A DNA stretch of 48,207 nt from Leptolyngbyaceae cyanobacterium MP9P1.79 (GTDB taxonomy: Bacteria > Cyanobacteriota > Cyanobacteriia > JARCMD01): the NCBI GenBank assembly GCA_030248885.1, contig JARCMD010000079.1, positions 1 to 48,207 on the forward strand, written 5' to 3'. This document shows, piece after piece, positions 26,779 to 36,229 of the stretch (within the stretch, counting starts at the first letter, position 1; each line of letters begins with the position of its first letter). The notes below the pieces were generated by a model that saw nothing but the letters and a program-made list of their open reading frames with translations, was not told the origin of the DNA and did no database searches. The translations under genes and the position numbers were made by a program.

Positions 26779-29370
26779 TCAGGCTAAAGCTGCGATCGGC
26801 ACTCTTTGTGGCACTTGCTTTAACTCTAACCCCTTGGCAAAAATCTCATCGATCGCCAACATTTGTCCATCAGCAGTCATGAACCGATGGTCTTTGGTGG
26901 CGCGAAGGGTGGAGCCATTATCTAATTGATACTCAAAGATTTCTTGTCGTCCTCGATCGTGCCATTGAGCGATCGGTTGGGTATAAACATGCCCTTGTTG
27001 ATTAACACTATAGACTGTGCATTTAAGCTGGTTTTCAACAATTTTTCCGATCGGCAATGCCCCATATTCAACGGTTAAGATTTCCGCATCATAGGCTAGG
27101 CAATACTCAGCAAACAGCACCATTTGCTCAAATAATTCCTCAGCAATCTTGGATTTCACGCCATTTTTTGCGGCTCCATCAATAAAGAGTTCGCGGTGCT
27201 TTTGCATCTCTGCGGGCTTCTTTTTCCCCATAGCCCGGCGCAGCAAATCTGCCTGACCCAAGGAATAGCCCGCCATATCCTGAGCGATTTTCATAATCTG
27301 CTCCTGATAGACCATAATTCCATAGGTTTCGTTCAAAATCGGCTCCAGAATTGCATGGGGATAGTCAATCTTTTCCCGCCCATGTTTGCGATTGATAAAT
27401 TTGGGAATCAACTTAGCATCAAGGGGCCCTGGGCGATACAGCGCCAAAATCGATGAAATATCCTCCAAATTTGACGGCTTCAAATCCCGCACAATTTGGC
27501 GCATTCCTGATGATTCCAGTTGAAAGATCCCTTCCAAATCTCCCCTTCCTAACAGTTGATAAACTGCGCTATTGTCCAACCCAACTTCATCTAAATCAAT
27601 GTGAACATCGTGGGTTTGGGCAATTAAATCCACCGCTTTTTGGATCATCGTTAGATTTTTTAATCCCAAGAAATCCATTTTCAATAAACCCATGGCTTCA
27701 ATATCTTCCATGGGATATTGCGTCACAACGCTACCGTCTTTATTCAATTCCAAGGGAATGACTTCATCTAGGGGATCAGAAGAAATCACTACGCCAGCCG
27801 CATGAACCCCACTGGATTTGTTGGTGCCTTCAATTCGCATTGCCATATCGACCCAATGTTTTACCGTCGGATCTTTTTGATATTTCTCGCGGAACTCTGG
27901 AACTGGGGATTCATCGGAAATCATTTCCTTCAGCTTGGCTGGCTTGCCCCGCGATACGGGGATCAATTTTGCCATGTGATTTGCTGTCCCATAGGGAATA
28001 TCGAGGACACGCCCCACATCCTTCAACACGGCTTTAGAGGTCATGCGGTTGAAGGTGATAATTTGCGCCACCCTCTCCTTGCCATATTTCTGAGTGACAT
28101 ATTGAATCACCTCATCCCGCCGATCGATGCAAAAGTCTGTATCAATATCCGGCATCGATTTGCGTTCTGGGTTCAAGAAGCGCTCAAACAGCAGCCCATG
28201 ATGCACCGGGTCAATGTTTGTGATCCCCAAGGCAAAGGCAACCAGCGACCCAGCCGCTGAACCCCGACCGGGCCCGACGGGAATGTTGTGATCTCTGGCA
28301 TATTTGATGTAGTCCCACACCACGAGGAAGTAGGTGGCAAACCCCATCTGCTGCATCATTTTCAGTTCGTAATCCAGCCGCGATCGATAGGTATCAGACA
28401 CGTCTGAGCGAGAGGTGCAGGCTTGTCGCTTCAGCAGTCCCTCCCAGGTGACTTGTTCTAGATACGTGTCGGCGGTGTGACCAGGAGGCACAGGGTAATT
28501 GGGTAGGCGGGGTTCGCCCATAATCTCGTAGGGTTCCACCTTAGCTGCTACTTCTAACGTGGTGTCGATCGCCTCCCGAATCACGTCATCCGGTAAGTGA
28601 TCCCGAAAGATATAAGTCATTTCCTCCGCTGACTTCAAATACTCAGTGCCACTGTAGCGTAAGCGCTTATCTTCCGTAATCAGCTTGCCTGTTTGAATGC
28701 ACAGGAGGGCATCATGGGCTTCTACATCGTAGCAAGAGATAAAGTGGGAGTCGTTTGTGGCGATGATTCTAATATCCAGTTCTCGCGCAATTTTGACCAG
28801 TTCTACGTTCACAATGCGGTCTTCGATCGACCCGTGGTCTTGAATTTCTAGGTAATAATCGTCTGCGAATAAATTCTTGTACCACTGAGCCACTTCTCGC
28901 GCCACAGCTAACTTATTTTGCAAAATCATTTGGGCTACCTCGCCGCCCAAGCACGCGCTGCTGACAATCAATCCTTCGTGATACTGGGTTAGCAAGTCTT
29001 TGTTAATGCAGGGACGAGCAAAAATTCCTTTACCCTGCATTCCCTTGAGGTGAGAGAGCGTGGTTAGCTTCACCAGGTTTTTGTAACCCAGAGTATTTTT
29101 CGCCAATACAACTTGGTGATATTTGCGGTACTTGGCTCCCTTTTGCTCAATGTCGCCATTGACGACGTACATTTCATTGCCAATAATGGGCTTCACACCT
29201 TTGCCCCGGCACACTTTGATCAGTTCGATCGCTCCATACATCACCCCATGATCAGTCAGGGCGATCGCCGGCATCCCCAATTCCACTGCCCGATCCACCA
29301 AGTCTGGCAACTGACTGGCTCCATCAAGCAGGCTGTAATCGCTGTGAATATGTAGACCAACAAAAGACAT
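26779..29370 (-). CDS. dnaE-N: DNA polymerase III alpha subunit, N-terminal half with split-intein N part
   Basis: The 863-residue precursor has a 756-residue extein and a 107-residue intein N part. The extein includes the PHP domain ([24 protein letters not shown]), [10 protein letters not shown] and the polymerase acidic motif MPDIDTDF. It ends FAEY before intein Cys757 ([20 protein letters not shown]). The intein keeps block B ([10 protein letters not shown]) and is close to the Npu/Ssp DnaE type; its last stretch ([14 protein letters not shown]) is variable. The two exteins total 1165 residues, as expected for cyanobacterial DnaE. Unlike the known arrangement, dnaE-C is just 1.5 kb downstream on the same strand. 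Confidence 0.96.
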   Translation of the reverse strand: MSFVGLHIHSDYSLLDGASQLPDLVDRAVELGMPAIALTDHGVMYGAIELIKVCRGKGVKPIIGNEMYVVNGDIEQKGAKYRKYHQVVLAKNTLGYKNLVKLTTLSHLKGMQGKGIFARPCINKDLLTQYHEGLIVSSACLGGEVAQMILQNKLAVAREVAQWYKNLFADDYYLEIQDHGSIEDRIVNVELVKIARELDIRIIATNDSHFISCYDVEAHDALLCIQTGKLITEDKRLRYSGTEYLKSAEEMTYIFRDHLPDDVIREAIDTTLEVAAKVEPYEIMGEPRLPNYPVPPGHTADTYLEQVTWEGLLKRQACTSRSDVSDTYRSRLDYELKMMQQMGFATYFLVVWDYIKYARDHNIPVGPGRGSAAGSLVAFALGITNIDPVHHGLLFERFLNPERKSMPDIDTDFCIDRRDEVIQYVTQKYGKERVAQIITFNRMTSKAVLKDVGRVLDIPYGTANHMAKLIPVSRGKPAKLKEMISDESPVPEFREKYQKDPTVKHWVDMAMRIEGTNKSSGVHAAGVVISSDPLDEVIPLELNKDGSVVTQYPMEDIEAMGLLKMDFLGLKNLTMIQKAVDLIAQTHDVHIDLDEVGLDNSAVYQLLGRGDLEGIFQLESSGMRQIVRDLKPSNLEDISSILALYRPGPLDAKLIPKFINRKHGREKIDYPHAILEPILNETYGIMVYQEQIMKIAQDMAGYSLGQADLLRRAMGKKKPAEMQKHRELFIDGAAKNGVKSKIAEELFEQMVLFAEYCLAYDAEILTVEYGALPIGKIVENQLKCTVYSVNQQGHVYTQPIAQWHDRGRQEIFEYQLDNGSTLRATKDHRFMTADGQMLAIDEIFAKGLELKQVPQRVPIAALA

Positions 29371-29893
29371 AGGTAAACCAAGGCTTTTAAAAGAGTTGCG
29401 TCAAGATTACTCGATCGCGGTCTCCATATCTAGTCTTTATTCGCGATCGTCAACTCCATATATGGTGGATTCTGATAATGCAAGCCAGAAAGGTGTTTAA
29501 GCTATCTACACTAAGCCAGGCAGTTTGCACCCAAAGTAGAGCCATATTGATCACATCAAGTCAGGATAGGGAATATTTATAAGTAAGTGAGTAGTGCAAG
29601 TCGATTAATCAAAGGAGCCGATTAATATCAGTCTCATTCGATCTCGATAGTTGCACTATAGATCACTTGAACTAAGTTTATCCAAACTAGAATGACTAGG
29701 GTTACCAGACATTTTCTCTGGTTATTTTGCTGATTTTCTCCGTTGCACCAAAAGCGTCAAGCTAAGCATTGTAACGAGATAGGCATTGTTGATTTTCATC
29801 GCCCCTAAAATGTTTGGTAAAAAGAATGCTTCGGTAGAAATCAAATTATTCAGTCAGAATTAGATCAGTACGATTCGTCACTTCCCCAACCCT
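29371..29893. other. Divergent intergenic region between dnaE-N and the V4R cluster
   Basis: The 523-base region contains promoters for dnaE-N (leftward) and the V4R cluster (rightward). A small palindrome CCATATATGG lies near 29456. I see no tRNA, terminator or convincing small gene. Confidence 0.45.
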
Positions 29894-30571
29894 ATGGCAA
29901 CTCAAATTCTCGATTCACATACGCTTAATCTCAAGCATCCCAAAAAGCACAATCACTATGGCTTCCGGGACTTTTTTCAATTTGATCCCGATCGGGGCAC
30001 CATCACCGATTGGAACAATAGTCAAAATCTCCTAACCAGTGAAGATTTCATCATTGGATTGGTGGAAGGATTAGAAGAAGAGGTGGGAGATGCTTCTGCT
30101 GCGATCATGTACACGATCGGCTGTGAATGGGGACAGAAAGATGCATTCTTTTTCGAGAAGTGGTTTGAGAAGGAATTCGATCGCAGTATGCGCCAAACTA
30201 ACCTGATGTTTCTGCTGGAAACCTGGTGGTGGCCCTTCACCTCCCAAGGATGGGGACGCTGGGAAGTAGACATGGGCGATCGGAAACAAGGTTTCATGTT
30301 CATCAATCTCTTCGACTCGGCCGTTGCCCGTAGCTTAGGAGACATCGGCAAACCCGTCTGTTTCCTCTACGCCGGGCTATTTGCAGGCTTCTTCACCGAA
30401 ATGGTGAGAAAGCAATTGAGTTGCATCGAAATTCAGTGCTATTCAATGGGCGAAACCTACTGCAAGTTTTTGCTGGGCGCACAGGATCGAATTGATGCGG
30501 CTGCCTTCTGGATGAACGAAGGAGCAACCGCCCGCGACATCGAGAAACGTTTGCGCTCAGGAGATCAGTAG
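29894..30571 (+). CDS. V4R-domain protein, slr0144-like
   Basis: The 225-residue soluble protein has a V4R domain in its C-terminal part (PVCFLYAGLFAGFFTEMVRK then IQCYSMGETYCKFLLG), a small-molecule-binding fold related to BchJ-type 4-vinyl reductases. The N-terminal half is rich in Trp and acidic residues (IGLVEGLEEEVGDASAAIMY). The gene order from here to 32266 resembles slr0144-slr0147 of the Synechocystis slr0144-slr0152 cluster, reported to be needed for optimal photosystem II assembly or function. A tetrapyrrole ligand is plausible but not shown. Its stop is two bases before the next start. Confidence 0.83.
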   Translation: MATQILDSHTLNLKHPKKHNHYGFRDFFQFDPDRGTITDWNNSQNLLTSEDFIIGLVEGLEEEVGDASAAIMYTIGCEWGQKDAFFFEKWFEKEFDRSMRQTNLMFLLETWWWPFTSQGWGRWEVDMGDRKQGFMFINLFDSAVARSLGDIGKPVCFLYAGLFAGFFTEMVRKQLSCIEIQCYSMGETYCKFLLGAQDRIDAAAFWMNEGATARDIEKRLRSGDQ

Positions 30572-30573
30572 GC

Positions 30574-30882
30574 ATGAACCTCACGACGCTGACTCGCAAT
30601 GGTTCCAGTCCCAACAGTTCTGCCAAGAATTGGCTGCAATCCTCTGTGCAGGAGTTTTTCTCTAGGGTCAACTGGGAAGACACGTCTCTGGAAGTGCAGG
30701 AGTTAAAATTCCACGCCCTTCAAGGATTTGATACGCCTCTCAGCTTAACCCTGACTGTCAACCAATTCTTTGCAGCGATTCCTTGGGACGGTGTGCCATC
30801 GGCTCCCCAAACTTTGAACCCGATCGAGTCAACGTCTACTGAAGATGGGTTTACTTTGGATGATTTCTCCAATTTCTTCTAA
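30574..30882 (+). CDS. Small conserved protein, slr0145-like
   Basis: The 102-residue protein starts 2 bases after the V4R gene and is translationally linked to it. It has a Ser/Asn-rich N-terminus, a central WEDTSLEVQELKFHAL stretch, the segment LTVNQFFAAIPWDGVP and an acidic Phe-rich end (FTLDDFSNFF). By position it corresponds to slr0145 of the Synechocystis cluster. No known domain is seen; the VNQFF...IPWDG motif also appears in other small cyanobacterial photosynthesis-linked proteins as far as I recall. Confidence 0.75.
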   Translation: MNLTTLTRNGSSPNSSAKNWLQSSVQEFFSRVNWEDTSLEVQELKFHALQGFDTPLSLTLTVNQFFAAIPWDGVPSAPQTLNPIESTSTEDGFTLDDFSNFF

Positions 30883-30896
30883 GTTCTAATTGCTCA

Positions 30897-30942
30897 ATCC
30901 TAATGATTGAATCCCTAAGTGTAGACATTCAATCATTAGGAT
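30897..30942. terminator. Perfect 16-bp hairpin within the V4R cluster
   Basis: The arm 30897-30912 is exactly complementary to 30927-30942 with a 14-base loop. It lies 15 bases after the slr0145-like stop, with no T-run. It could partly terminate transcription or protect the 3' end of the upstream message. Confidence 0.6.
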
Positions 30943-31066
30943 CACACCTAAGTTGGCATCAAGTAATTTCTGATTACCAGTGCCGATCGCTGTACGTCTA
31001 CAACACCCAACAACTAACTGCTAAACTTAGTCTAATACCTTAAACCTAACCACTGAACCTCTAAAT

Positions 31067-31528
31067 ATGTATACAGAAATTGCCGCAATTTTTGATGAAG
31101 CTGAAAGCCGCTATTTAAAAGCAGATGAACTCAGCGTTCTCGGACAGTATGTCGGCTCCCTACCCCAACGCCTTGAAACCTACCAACGCCTACGAGACCA
31201 AGAGTTGTCGATCATGCAGCAAGTGGCGGATCAGCTTCAAGCTGAAATGCCCCAAGAGCCAACTGCCAATTTAGAACGCAGTATTAAAAATGGGTTGCTG
31301 GTGTTGCGGTACTGTGCCATGTCAACCTTGCTGAATGACGATTCCTTTGTGAAAGACCGACTCTTAAATTGGCTGAGCCAGTCAACCCAAACTTACAATA
31401 TACAGAAGGTTGATACTGTTCTCTATAAATTATTAGATCAGCGTCTCAATCAGGTTTTCAACCCACAGCAATTTAGCCTTCTAGCACCCTCATTGCAGTT
31501 AGCAAAAGATGCATTGATTAATCATTAG
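31067..31528 (+). CDS. Phycobilisome-like globin without bilin cysteine, slr0146-like
   Basis: The 153-residue protein is predicted all-helical and resembles phycobiliprotein subunits: an N-terminal helix pair (IAAIFDEAESRYLKADEL), LETYQRLRDQELSIMQQVADQ, and NGLLVLRYCAMSTLLNDDSF, which matches the RY-V-T-Y-A-x-x-A-G-D region. Where true subunits have the chromophore-binding Cys in a CLRD motif, this protein reads ERSIKN, so covalent bilin attachment is not expected at that site. Only one Cys (in RYCAM) is present. It sits between the two V4R genes, as slr0146 does in the Synechocystis cluster. Confidence 0.8.
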   Translation: MYTEIAAIFDEAESRYLKADELSVLGQYVGSLPQRLETYQRLRDQELSIMQQVADQLQAEMPQEPTANLERSIKNGLLVLRYCAMSTLLNDDSFVKDRLLNWLSQSTQTYNIQKVDTVLYKLLDQRLNQVFNPQQFSLLAPSLQLAKDALINH

Positions 31529-31609
31529 AGCTAATTCTTGAAATCGATCGTTAAATCTGTAATTCTCAACGACTTAAGCTGAATTTCTATTCCTAGCCCC
31601 CTTGAATCT

Positions 31610-32266
31610 ATGATTTCTGTTGCTGATCTTTTAATTGATAATCGAATTCCTGGTAATTACTTTGCCAGTGATGTTTATGTGCGCGGTGACCTAGAGTTGG
31701 GGGTGTTGGAAAATCGGCGTGGCGATCGGCTCTTGGCCTTACCCGAAACCCTAATTCAGGGCATTTACGCAGGGTTAAATAAAGAGACCGGACAAGCAAC
31801 TCGCTTGGTCTTGTTTAACTGCGGTCGTTGGTGGGGCAAAAACTTTTACGATCGCTTCGCTGAAGAACTCAACAGCTACTACCACAAAGCTGTCGTCGAT
31901 ATGGACATGGCAGAGTTCCTACAATCCCTTCAGCAATGCTGGATCACCCACGGTTGGGGCAAAATCGAACTTGACCAAACCCACCAACACCGGGGGTTCC
32001 TAGTCATCAAGCTTTGGAATTCTCCCTTTGCTAGCCAAGCCCCCAAAAGCAATCTACCTGTATGTTTCTTGGAGGCTGGCATTCTTAGTTCTTTCTTCAG
32101 CCGCTTAGCTGACAAAGACTTGCACTGCATCCAAACCACCTGTGAATCTCTAGGCGCAGACTGTAACTACTTCATTCTCGGTTTGGCAAAACGTCTGGAA
32201 TCCGCCGAGGCACTTGTGGAAGCCCATGAAAGCCACGAAGCCATTATGCAGAAACTTTGCGCTTAA
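31610..32266 (+). CDS. V4R-domain protein, slr0147-like
   Basis: The 218-residue paralogue of the gene at 29894 shares TRLVLFNCGRWWGKNFYDRF, the THGWGKIELD and GFLVIKLWNSPFA segments and the C-terminal V4R block PVCFLEAGILSSFFSRLADK with TTCESLGADCNYFILG. Four cysteines cluster in the V4R block, which may bind metal or pigment. It is the last gene of the cluster and is followed by a strong terminator. The ferredoxin-like and kinase genes known further along in Synechocystis are absent here. Confidence 0.83.
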   Translation: MISVADLLIDNRIPGNYFASDVYVRGDLELGVLENRRGDRLLALPETLIQGIYAGLNKETGQATRLVLFNCGRWWGKNFYDRFAEELNSYYHKAVVDMDMAEFLQSLQQCWITHGWGKIELDQTHQHRGFLVIKLWNSPFASQAPKSNLPVCFLEAGILSSFFSRLADKDLHCIQTTCESLGADCNYFILGLAKRLESAEALVEAHESHEAIMQKLCA

Positions 32267-32295
32267 AATCCGATTAGCGAAATCCTACCTGGATT

Positions 32296-32343
32296 GCGAG
32301 AAGGAACCTTGTGGGAATCTCTTCCCACAAGGTTCCTTCTCGC
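32296..32343. terminator. Perfect 22-bp terminator after the V4R cluster
   Basis: The arms 32296-32317 and 32322-32343 are exactly complementary with a TCTC loop, and a short T-rich tail follows on the plus strand. It lies between convergent genes and can act in both directions. Confidence 0.85.
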
Positions 32344-32357
32344 TTTCTGTTCATTGA

Positions 32358-32780
32358 CTACAACCACTGCCCTCCCCGAAAGCGAGAGCGGGGAAACAGA
32401 ACTCGCATCAGCGTTTGCGACACCGTGAAGACAGCTACCCAGACCAGTGCGTAATGCAGTAGGTATAGAGTCAAAGGCGTTTGTTGAGGAATGCCCGGCA
32501 GTCCTGTGAGCTTAATGATTAAAGCAATAAAAAACCCTTCCCCGATCCCCGCTAGAAGTTGAAAGGCAGCCGGCCAATCCCGATCCCAGCGGAACTTTTG
32601 CAGATAGGTGTACAGCACATCCCAAAAGATGCCGAACAGGGCTACATATCCTAAAACCCAAAGCAGTGGCTGCGCCTCATTGCCCATTAACCCCACCGCA
32701 AATGGGAGAGTAACTAGCACACCAACCGTAGCTAAGAGGAGAAGCCGAGTTTGCCAACGACCCAAAAGAGTAGGAGTCAT
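32358..32780 (-). CDS. Conserved integral membrane protein
   Basis: The 140-residue protein has four predicted membrane segments (for example LLLLATVGVLVTLPFAVGLM, PLLWVLGYVALFGIFWDVLY, TLYLLHYALVWVAVFTVSQT) with a cytoplasmic basic loop QKFRWDRDWPAAF and a basic C-terminus (FPRSRFRGGQWL). I do not recognise a named family; similar proteins seem to be conserved in cyanobacteria. It has its own promoter region of about 200 bases, which includes a GC-rich repeat-like hairpin around 32860-32885. Confidence 0.7.
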   Translation of the reverse strand: MTPTLLGRWQTRLLLLATVGVLVTLPFAVGLMGNEAQPLLWVLGYVALFGIFWDVLYTYLQKFRWDRDWPAAFQLLAGIGEGFFIALIIKLTGLPGIPQQTPLTLYLLHYALVWVAVFTVSQTLMRVLFPRSRFRGGQWL

Positions 32781-32983
32781 GTCCAGTCGCTCAAGAACAT
32801 CTATAACTGCGCGAGTTCACAGACTAAAAAATGAGGGTGTGTGGCGGCTATGCCCCCCACTAGGGGTTCCACCCCTGCACCCCGTTCTGGAAAACCTCAG
32901 TTTATTATGCTCTATAGCAGTGTACACAAACCACTGAGAGCGATCGGATGAGAGCGATCGGAACAAGCGGCTACATCCCTCGT

Positions 32984-33256
32984 CTATTGAGAAGAACTAA
33001 CGGGTACGACAAACAGGGTAATGCCTTGAATGGCGACCACACTCACCGCTTCACCAGGCAAGATTGCAGCCTCGCTATCGATTTGATAAGGCTTGGCAGG
33101 CCAGTAAGCTCCGTGGTACTGTACACGACCAGGATGCTCCTGAGTAATAACCTTCTCTACGGTTGCTTTATTTGGATTGGTTGACATACCTTGCTCTGGA
33201 GATAAATCAGTTGGTTGGAGATTTGGCGAAAGACGATCGGGACGAATTGGTAACAT
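32984..33256 (-). CDS. NfeD-like OB-domain protein
   Basis: The protein of about 90 residues ends in a short OB-fold of the NfeD C-terminal type: GRVQYHGAYWPAKPYQID, ILPGEAVSVVAIQG and TLFVVPV. NfeD proteins often partner stomatin-like membrane proteins; none is encoded next to this one. The membrane domain of full-length NfeD is missing, as in other short cyanobacterial versions. The start is uncertain: ATG 33256 is used here, ATG 33274 is upstream, and ATG 33187 (MSTNPNKATVEKV) has an AAGG just before it and gives only the OB part. Confidence 0.7.
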   Translation of the reverse strand: MLPIRPDRLSPNLQPTDLSPEQGMSTNPNKATVEKVITQEHPGRVQYHGAYWPAKPYQIDSEAAILPGEAVSVVAIQGITLFVVPVSSSQ

Positions 33257-33585
33257 GAAACACACCCCATGCATAACTTGTAGTCCTTGCTACAGATTAA
33301 ACAATGCTCCTCAAGGGTTATTCATGACTCTAATGGAAAGCGATCGAGAGTCATTTCCCCCGATTCATTCTAAAAAGATGCCTGAAAAAACTCCTCAGCC
33401 AACGAATTGGTAGTCCTAAGATCGGCTCATACCCCTGATATCTAATATTAGCGCCACTAGTGTCAAATAATTCAACCGATTTATAGCTTGTCTAGTTACC
33501 CTGAATCTTGGGTGAAAGTGAGAGATCTTGTGAGCAGGGATTCCATACAAATTTCTGCTCACGATCCAGATAGGATCGCCACACT

Positions 33586-34944
33586 CTACTCATCTACTTT
33601 TTTCTGGGGAGAATTAGCGAGGTCAAGCAATTCTGGATACGTCTCTCCTAAGAAACGTTTTCCCAATTCTGCCGCCTGGGCATAGAAGGGGCGAGCCTCA
33701 GCATGACGATTCTGAGCGCTATAAAAATCAGCTAAATTATTCAAACTAGTCGCCACATCAGGGTGATATTCTCCTAAAAGACGCTTTCTGAGTTGCAGTG
33801 CATGGATATAGAGGGGTTCAGCTGACTCATACCGCCCCTGAGATTCATACAATCCTGCCAAATTATGCAAGCTAGTGGCCACGTCGGGGTGATCTTCTCC
33901 CAGCAATCGCACGCGCATTTCCAAGGCTTGGATGTAAAGCAGTTCAGCTTCTTCGTAGCGCCCTTGGACATGGTAAAGCTCGGCTAGGCTATTCAAACTG
34001 GTGGCAATATCAGGGTAATCCTCTCCTAGTAAGCGTTTCTTCAGATCTAGAACTTGGACTTGGAGGGGTTCAGCCTCTTCGTAGTGTCCTTGAGATTCAT
34101 AAAGGTTAGCTAGTTCGCTTAAGCTGCTAACCAATTCCATTTCCAGCCCTAGTTCTTGTTGCAGGGCGACTGCTTTGCGTAAATACTCTACGGCTGATGC
34201 TAAATCCGCCTTGGGATCATTCGATTGTCCCGTTCTAAAGTTATGGGCATAGACGCTCCCGGTGCTGGCGTAGAAAGTTGCCAAACCAGCATCTCGTTCA
34301 CCTCTTTTTTGTTTCTGGCCAATTAATTCACTCAGCGCATCCAAGGATAGGAGCGATCGATACCTCTCTTCTCGAATGGGTTCTAAGGGCGGGCGTAACC
34401 CCCCGATCGGCTGGCAGGTAGATTTGGCGCTGATAAACCGAAACACACCGCGCCGCCAACTCCAAAAATCGGGGGCCTTCTGGCTTAGGTTCACCAAAAT
34501 CTGATGGGTGACCCAAAGTACGATCGGGTAGGGAAACTCTCGCATTCCTTCCCGTGTCCATTGCAGGTACCCAAAGAACACGTCCTGCTCCGATCGCTCG
34601 GCTCCCAGGTTCATAAAGTGCAGTTGCTCTGCCCCGATCACCATCAAAGCCGCCCTGCCCCCCGCTTGTAGGTAACTGTCCGATTGCACCAGTTCAGCAA
34701 CAGCGGCTCTGAGGCTAGGTTCACCGCGTGCTAGGACTAAGCGATAGCAGGGGATAGTGGACTGAAGCTCTGCTTCGCAACGGGAGATGACGTAATCGCG
34801 CATTCTCATGTCATCGCAAACTGCAACGAGCAGGCTGAGGATTCGATCGCTAGCCTCAATGGTTACCAACAGATCGTCATAAACTTTCTCGTTCAGCGCC
34901 CCAGAGTTTGATTCATCTCTAGGTGTTGTGAATTGAGGTGCCAT
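33586..34944 (-). CDS. TPR protein with STAND-like N-terminal domain
   Basis: The 452-residue protein has an N-terminal region (about 20-180) that looks like a STAND/AAA-type domain without an evident Walker A: IEASDRILSLLVAVCDD, LQWTREGMREFPYPIVLWVT and APDFWSWRRGVFRFIS. From about residue 250 there are four or more 42-residue kinesin-light-chain-type TPR repeats (SLNSLAELYHVQGRYEEAEL and relatives), then a short tail. Its first 26 bases overlap the end of the P-loop ATPase gene, so the two are coupled. It is probably a partner or sensor for that ATPase. Confidence 0.82.
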   Translation of the reverse strand: MAPQFTTPRDESNSGALNEKVYDDLLVTIEASDRILSLLVAVCDDMRMRDYVISRCEAELQSTIPCYRLVLARGEPSLRAAVAELVQSDSYLQAGGRAALMVIGAEQLHFMNLGAERSEQDVFFGYLQWTREGMREFPYPIVLWVTHQILVNLSQKAPDFWSWRRGVFRFISAKSTCQPIGGLRPPLEPIREERYRSLLSLDALSELIGQKQKRGERDAGLATFYASTGSVYAHNFRTGQSNDPKADLASAVEYLRKAVALQQELGLEMELVSSLSELANLYESQGHYEEAEPLQVQVLDLKKRLLGEDYPDIATSLNSLAELYHVQGRYEEAELLYIQALEMRVRLLGEDHPDVATSLHNLAGLYESQGRYESAEPLYIHALQLRKRLLGEYHPDVATSLNNLADFYSAQNRHAEARPFYAQAAELGKRFLGETYPELLDLANSPQKKVDE

Positions 34945-36229
34945 TGATTAGACCTTTTTTGCGTAACAAATCAACAACGACTGGATGAATATCGTACCAA
35001 ATATCATTATTGCGATATTCCAAAACATACAATCCATGCAATAGATCTAGAAACTTTTGTTCTTTAGGATCTTCTGGGGCAAATTCTTGATAGGTGATTT
35101 GTAAAATTTCATACTCGGCTTTACCGAGGGGCGTGGCGAAGTCATTCCGCAAATTATTCAGTGCTTCTTCCAACACATCTTGATTGATCTTCACTGTTTC
35201 ATCATGGGGATTGCGGCGAATTAAGCGCAAACAAATTCGACAACATTCATTCGCAATCCGAATCAGTTCTCGTAATACACCACCGCTGTATAAAATAATT
35301 TGTTCTGTTGTATAGGTTTCGATCAAGTTATCAGGAACACGGCGACCTAAAATATCCGCAAAGGTAGCCGTGGGTTTGAACTGAGGAATGGGAATGGTTT
35401 CGCGGCTCTCTCCCTTGCCAAATAGTTTGGCGATCGGCATCAAAACAATTTGATCGTTAGTTTCGGTTTCAATCACTGCCCGCAGGGAAACCTCTCGTAG
35501 AGCCGCGATCGGGATCGTGAAAATAACGCGAAATTGGGGTTGAAACAGGGCTTTAATGTGGTCTTGATAAATTTCCCGTACCACGACGAGATCTAGCTTA
35601 TCTAAGTCATCAATAATGACCAAAATTTTGGTGCTAGTTGCCACTTGTACTACTGCCGCAATTTCATTGATGCGGGCAATCAAATCAGAAATCTTCCGCA
35701 CAAATTCTTGTTTGATTTCATTGCGAATGGTGGCATCGGCTTTGAGTTTTCCTGTAATAATCTTGAATAAATCAAAACCCACTGATGTATCGGTACTGAC
35801 TTCATCACTTTCGACTCGCGTCTGAGTTGCGAACCATTTATAAAAGGATTCTTTGGTAGATTTCTTAATTTGAACCTGGCGTTTTTCAGCCTCTTCCATG
35901 AGACGAACAGCGATCGCAAACAAAATATTAATGTGGTTGACATCTGACATTTCAATCAAGTCGGAAATAGAAAAGAAGACGACGAAATACCGCTTTTCCA
36001 ATCGGCGACTAAACTCTGCCAATAGTGTTGATTTACCGCAGCCCCGATGTCCGGCAAACACAATTTTGCTGTCGCCTGAAGGACTATCTTCCACCAGTTG
36101 CTCCAGTTCCTCAATTACGTCACCACCGTAATTCACCCCAAAACTGTCCAATTCTTTTTGGGTTAGTAGTGGCAATAGTTCTAGGTTTCGGTATGCCTGC
36201 CGAAAGGATTCGAGTAAATTGGTAGACAT
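34919..36229 (-). CDS. P-loop ATPase paired with the TPR gene
   Basis: The 436-residue protein has Walker A GHRGCGKST at residues 60-68 and Walker B ILVIIDDLDKLD at 202-213, with an intervening helical segment and a sensor-like RVIFTIPIA strand. The C-terminal part (LGKAEYEILQITYQEFAPED, then WYDIHPVVVDLLRKKG) looks like a winged helix. It resembles the ORC/KAP-like AAA ATPases seen in bacterial signalling and defence islands. Start ATG 36229 gives MSTNLLESFRQAYRN. No nuclease or protease effector domain is recognised in either protein, so the output of the pair is unknown. Confidence 0.82.
   Translation of the reverse strand: MSTNLLESFRQAYRNLELLPLLTQKELDSFGVNYGGDVIEELEQLVEDSPSGDSKIVFAGHRGCGKSTLLAEFSRRLEKRYFVVFFSISDLIEMSDVNHINILFAIAVRLMEEAEKRQVQIKKSTKESFYKWFATQTRVESDEVSTDTSVGFDLFKIITGKLKADATIRNEIKQEFVRKISDLIARINEIAAVVQVATSTKILVIIDDLDKLDLVVVREIYQDHIKALFQPQFRVIFTIPIAALREVSLRAVIETETNDQIVLMPIAKLFGKGESRETIPIPQFKPTATFADILGRRVPDNLIETYTTEQIILYSGGVLRELIRIANECCRICLRLIRRNPHDETVKINQDVLEEALNNLRNDFATPLGKAEYEILQITYQEFAPEDPKEQKFLDLLHGLYVLEYRNNDIWYDIHPVVVDLLRKKGLINGTSIHNT

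Noticed and set aside
32820-32890. GC-rich hairpin cluster as a riboswitch or CRISPR repeat
   Set aside because: It looks like a short GGGG/CCCC repeat common in cyanobacterial intergenic DNA. No spacers or known riboswitch core are seen.
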